From: Bacillota bacterium
GTDB taxonomy: Bacteria > Bacillota > Desulfotomaculia > Desulfotomaculales > JAJYZD01
Direction of reading: 5' to 3'
DNA length: 8,255 nucleotides
Assembly (NCBI GenBank): GCA_021800315.1
Contig: JAJYZD010000167.1
Location: 1 to 8,255, forward strand
Positions 5,466 to 8,255 of this stretch are shown here, one piece after another. Below the pieces are notes generated by a model that was not told where the DNA came from, made no database searches, and was given only the letters and a program-made list of their open reading frames with translations. Both the position numbers and the translations under genes were made by a program. Each line of letters begins with the position of its first letter. Position 1 is the first letter of the stretch.

Positions 5466-6436
5466 GGTCGAAATGGGGCGTGCTGGCCGGGATTCTGGTC
5501 AGCGTGGTCTTTCTGGTCCTGGCCTTTTATAATGTCAACCTGGGGGAATTCTGGACCTACTTCCGGTCCTACGACGCTTGGTGGGCCGTTGGGAGCGTCG
5601 CCCTGTTCGCCGGCAGCGTCTTTTTCCGGGCGGTGATGTGGCGGGTCACCACGCGACGAATGGGGGCAACCGGGCTGGGAACGCTGTTCGGCGGCGTCGT
5701 GGTGGGTTACATGGGCAACAACCTGCTGCCGCTTCGGGCCGGCGAACTGGTCCGTACCTACTACCTGGCCCGGAAACGGGGCTTTCCCTACGCCGGGGTG
5801 TTTTCCACGGTGGTCATCGAGCGGACCACGGACGTGGTGGTCCTTGGCCTCCTGCTGGCGGGAGGCCTGGCGGCCGGACTGGGCGGGCTGGATCCGGCCC
5901 GGGGGCGGGAAGCCCTGCTGGTCATGGCGGCGTTGGTGCTGGCAATTGCGGCAGGTGTATTCGGCCTGCGGGTTTTCGGCCGCCGGTGGAAGGGCGGGGG
6001 CGGGTTTCTGGGGCGGGTGGCACCCCACCTGGAACATTTCGTCGGGCCTTTGCGGGCGATCGGGTCGGTCCCCACGGCCGCAACCGTCTTGGGCCTGGGG
6101 ATCCTGGCCTGGCTGGCCAACTGGCTCTCCATGCTCGTCCTTTTGCGGGGTGTAGCCTACCACGGGAGCCCCTTGACCGTATCGCTAGTGCTGCTGCTGT
6201 TAGTCAACCTCGGCGTGCTCATTCCTTCGTCCCCAGGCGCTTTAGGGGTGATGCAGCTGGCCTTTTTCGCCGCCCTGGGTTCCTTCGGGGTACCCAAGGC
6301 GGAGGCCCTCGCCGTTTCTTTCATTTACCAAGCCAGCATTTTCGCGTTTACCCTGGGGGTAGGACTCCCTTATTTCATGCAGGCCCACCTCAGGCTTGGG
6401 GCTTTCAGCGGCGGGCGGCGGCCGTCCGGAGCGTGA
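5462..6436 (+). CDS. Flippase-like integral membrane protein (LPG synthase TM / UPF0104 family)
   Basis: A 324-aa membrane protein with about seven or eight hydrophobic helices (roughly 6-25, 40-58, 74-90, 122-142, 150-170, 204-230, 238-258, 283-305). It shows the two signatures of the lysylphosphatidylglycerol synthase transmembrane family: GYMGNNLLPLRAGELVRTYY (82-101) followed by STVVIERTTDVVVL (115-128), and IPSSPGALGVMQLAFFAAL (254-272). Members lacking the soluble aminoacyl-transferase domain, as here, are thought to flip or bind lipids or polyprenyl-linked glycans; the substrate of this one is unknown. The GTG start overlaps the purE stop (GTGA, 5462-5465), with GGGAAGGA (5448-5455) upstream, so it is translationally coupled to purE. 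It has no known part in purine synthesis, and its place in the operon may reflect shared expression only. Confidence 0.85.
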   Translation: MRSKWGVLAGILVSVVFLVLAFYNVNLGEFWTYFRSYDAWWAVGSVALFAGSVFFRAVMWRVTTRRMGATGLGTLFGGVVVGYMGNNLLPLRAGELVRTYYLARKRGFPYAGVFSTVVIERTTDVVVLGLLLAGGLAAGLGGLDPARGREALLVMAALVLAIAAGVFGLRVFGRRWKGGGGFLGRVAPHLEHFVGPLRAIGSVPTAATVLGLGILAWLANWLSMLVLLRGVAYHGSPLTVSLVLLLLVNLGVLIPSSPGALGVMQLAFFAALGSFGVPKAEALAVSFIYQASIFAFTLGVGLPYFMQAHLRLGAFSGGRRPSGA

Positions 6437-6473
6437 GCCGGCGCGAGTAAACCGGGAGAGGAGCCGGAAAACC

Positions 6474-7766
6474 TTGATCGAACGGTATACCCTGGCGGAA
6501 ATGGAACGTATCTGGTCGGCCGGGAACAAGTTTCAGAAGTGGCTGGACATCGAACTGGCGGCGGTGGACGCCATGGCCGAACTCGGGCTCGTGCCCGCTT
6601 CGGCGGCCTGTACCATCCGGGAGAAGGCCTGTTTCGACGTGGGCAGGATCGGGGAGATCGAGGCGGTGGTGGACCATGACGTCATCGCTTTTTTGACCTG
6701 CGTGGGAGAGAATGTGGGACCGGAGTCCCGCTTCATCCACCTGGGCCTCACTTCGTCCGACATAGTCGATACGGCCTTGTCGCTCTTGATGCGGGAGGCC
6801 GGCGAACAAATAGAGAAGAGACTCATCCGTCTGCGGGAAGTCCTGATTACGCGGGCCCGGGAACACCGCCACACCCTCATGATCGGACGTACCCACGGGG
6901 TGCACGCCGAGCCGGTGACCTTCGGCCTGAAGATGCTTTTCTGGGTCGCGGAGGTGGACCGGGATCTGGAAAGGGTGCGGCGGGCGGTGGAAAACATAAG
7001 CGTGGGCAAGTTGTCCGGCCCGGTGGGGACCTATTCCAGCGTCGACCCGCGGGTCGAGGAGTACGTTACCGCGAGGCTGGGCCTTAAGGCGGCGCCGGTA
7101 TCCACCCAGGTGCTCTCCCGGGACCGCCACGCCGAATACATGACGACCATGGCCCTGGTGGCCGGGTCGTGCGAAAAATTCGCCACGGAGATCCGTTCCC
7201 TGCAGCGGACCGAGCTGCTGGAGGCGGAGGAATACTTCAAGCCCGGTCAGAAGGGCTCCTCGGCCATGCCCCACAAACGCAACCCCATCACCGCCGAGCG
7301 GGTGGCCGGACTCGCCCGCATCGTGCGGGGCAACGCGTGTACGGCCATGGAGGATATGGCCCTGTGGCACGAGCGCGACATCACCCACTCCTCGGTGGAG
7401 CGGGTGATCATTCCGGACTCGACCACCCTGGTCGACTACATGCTGGACCGGCTGACCGGCATTATGGCCAATTTGCTGGTCTATCCCGAGCGCATGAGGA
7501 AAAACATGGAACTCACCCGCGGCCTGATCTTTTCACCCCGGGTCCTCCTGGCCCTGCGGGAACGGGGCCTGACCACGGAGGAGGCATACGACCTGGTGCA
7601 AGCCAACGCCATGACCTGCTGGCGTGGCGGCCGCGAGTTCAAGGACCTTTTGCGGGAAGACCCGGGAGTGACCGCCGTCCTCTCCGCGGCGGAACTGGAT
7701 GAGTTGTTCGACTACAACTACCCGGTACGGCGGGTCGACGAAATCTTCCGCCGGTTCGGGCTGTAG
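6474..7766 (+). CDS. purB: Adenylosuccinate lyase
   Basis: PurB splits SAICAR to AICAR and fumarate, and adenylosuccinate to AMP and fumarate, as a cytoplasmic homotetramer. At 430 aa it is one residue shorter than the B. subtilis enzyme and aligns along its whole length, beginning MIERYTLAEMERIWS. Key residues sit at the same numbers as in B. subtilis: His68 (VVDHDV), His89 (FIHLGLTSSD) and His141 (GRTHGVHAEP). The flexible catalytic loop GSSAMPHKRNP (261-271) is the fumarase/aspartase superfamily signature, with Ser262/263 as base and Lys268 conserved. The start is TTG 6474, with AGGAG (6459-6463) 10 bases before it; the open frame reaches back to 6396 but overlaps the preceding gene and lacks homology. 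It lies 37 bp after the flippase gene and 40 bp before purF, all on one strand, so cotranscription is expected. No damage seen. Confidence 0.97.
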   Translation: MIERYTLAEMERIWSAGNKFQKWLDIELAAVDAMAELGLVPASAACTIREKACFDVGRIGEIEAVVDHDVIAFLTCVGENVGPESRFIHLGLTSSDIVDTALSLLMREAGEQIEKRLIRLREVLITRAREHRHTLMIGRTHGVHAEPVTFGLKMLFWVAEVDRDLERVRRAVENISVGKLSGPVGTYSSVDPRVEEYVTARLGLKAAPVSTQVLSRDRHAEYMTTMALVAGSCEKFATEIRSLQRTELLEAEEYFKPGQKGSSAMPHKRNPITAERVAGLARIVRGNACTAMEDMALWHERDITHSSVERVIIPDSTTLVDYMLDRLTGIMANLLVYPERMRKNMELTRGLIFSPRVLLALRERGLTTEEAYDLVQANAMTCWRGGREFKDLLREDPGVTAVLSAAELDELFDYNYPVRRVDEIFRRFGL

Positions 7767-7806
7767 GGGAAAATTTCTTCGACCTGTGAGGCGGGAGGGA
7801 CTGGGC

Positions 7807-8255
7807 ATGAGCGGGGGCAGGAGTGACAAGCCGCGGGAAGCCTGCGGGGTTTTCGGCATCTGGGGGCCCGGGCAGGACGTGGCGCGGCTCACCTATTACG
7901 GACTTTACGCCCTGCAGCACCGCGGCCAGGAGAGCGCCGGCATCGCCGTAGGGGACGGGCGGGTCATCACCTCTTACAAAGCCATGGGGCTGGTCTCGGA
8001 AGTTTTTAACCAGGAGATGCTGGCTTCCTTCCAGGGGCACGTGGCCTCCGGCCACGTCCGCTATTCGACCACCGGGACCAGCAACGTGGTCAACGCCCAG
8101 CCGCTGGTCTTCCATTGCGGCGGCGGCATGCTGGCCCTGGCCCACAACGGCAACCTCACCAACGCCTCTTCTTTGCGCCGCTCTCTGTACGACACCGGTT
8201 CGGTTTTTCAGAGCACCACCGACAGCGAGGTGATCGTCAACCTGGTGGCCCGCTA
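7807..8255 (+). CDS. purF: Amidophosphoribosyltransferase, N-terminal part (cut by window edge)
   Basis: PurF makes phosphoribosylamine from PRPP and glutamine, the first committed and feedback-inhibited step of purine synthesis. 149 codons are visible; the full enzyme is usually about 470-480 aa, so the phosphoribosyltransferase half lies beyond the right edge. The visible part is the class II glutaminase domain: ACGVFGIWG with the nucleophile Cys13, QHRGQESAGIAV (37-48), HVRYSTTG (83-90), AHNGNLTN (112-119) and TTDSEVI (137-143). Twelve residues precede Cys13, like the short propeptide removed from B. subtilis PurF, whose relatives also carry a 4Fe-4S cluster; the cluster ligands would be outside the window. 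ATG 7807 has GGGAGGGA (7793-7800) six bases upstream. It follows purB by 40 bp in the same operon. Confidence 0.96.
   Translation, partial: MSGGRSDKPREACGVFGIWGPGQDVARLTYYGLYALQHRGQESAGIAVGDGRVITSYKAMGLVSEVFNQEMLASFQGHVASGHVRYSTTGTSNVVNAQPLVFHCGGGMLALAHNGNLTNASSLRRSLYDTGSVFQSTTDSEVIVNLVAR

Noticed and set aside
5578..6450. 290-codon + frame inside the flippase gene
   Set aside because: Out-of-frame Arg/Gly/Pro-rich reading of a gene with clear membrane-protein signatures.
6405..7388. 327-codon minus-strand frame opposite purB
   Set aside because: Shadow of purB; no recognisable domain.
1..8255. CRISPR arrays, tRNA, rRNA or insertion sequences
   Set aside because: No spaced direct repeats, no tRNA or rRNA sequence patterns, and no transposase gene were seen on either strand.

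Overview
The window reads as chromosomal DNA from a GC-rich anaerobic bacterium, most likely a Clostridia-class Firmicute of the Peptococcaceae/Desulfotomaculum type. The reasons are AGGAGG-type ribosome sites, mixed ATG/GTG/TTG starts, a two-gene ADP-forming acyl-CoA synthetase, B. subtilis-like PurB and PurF, and TTGACA/TATAAT-type promoters. The taxon is an inference from gene content only. No rRNA, tRNA, CRISPR array, insertion sequence or attachment site was found.

Layout. Positions 1-537 hold no convincing gene, but contain a short hairpin followed by T4 (161-181) and a perfect 15-bp inverted repeat (437-476) just before the first gene. Positions 538-2566 (+) hold the alpha and beta subunits of a split ADP-forming acetate/acyl-CoA ligase, one base apart; they would convert acyl-CoA, ADP and phosphate to acid, ATP and CoA. 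Positions 2601-4342 (-) carry two leftward genes: a family 2 glycosyltransferase with a helical, TPR-like C-terminal half, and a small cysteine-rich DUF3795 protein. Positions 4343-4922 are a divergent intergenic region of about 580 bp with two near-consensus promoters facing away from each other. The leftward one is overlapped by a perfect 14-bp nested palindrome that looks like an operator. The rightward one is followed by a purE leader of about 150 nt, rich in hairpins. From 4923 to the end (+) runs a purine operon: purE, a membrane flippase-like gene overlapping purE by 4 bp, purB, and the 5' part of purF, which is cut by the window edge.

The purine genes are coherent: PurF makes the first committed step, PurE the carboxylation step, and PurB acts twice late in the pathway. 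purK, purC, purD, purL and purM are not visible between them, so they must lie downstream, elsewhere, or (purK) be absent. The integral membrane flippase-family protein in the middle is the odd member.

The most notable non-coding signal is the double-dyad operator and TTGACA-N17-TATGAT promoter in front of the DUF3795 gene. I found no clear evidence for a wholly new multi-gene system. The better leads are this regulated promoter, the structured purE leader, and the flippase inside the pur operon.
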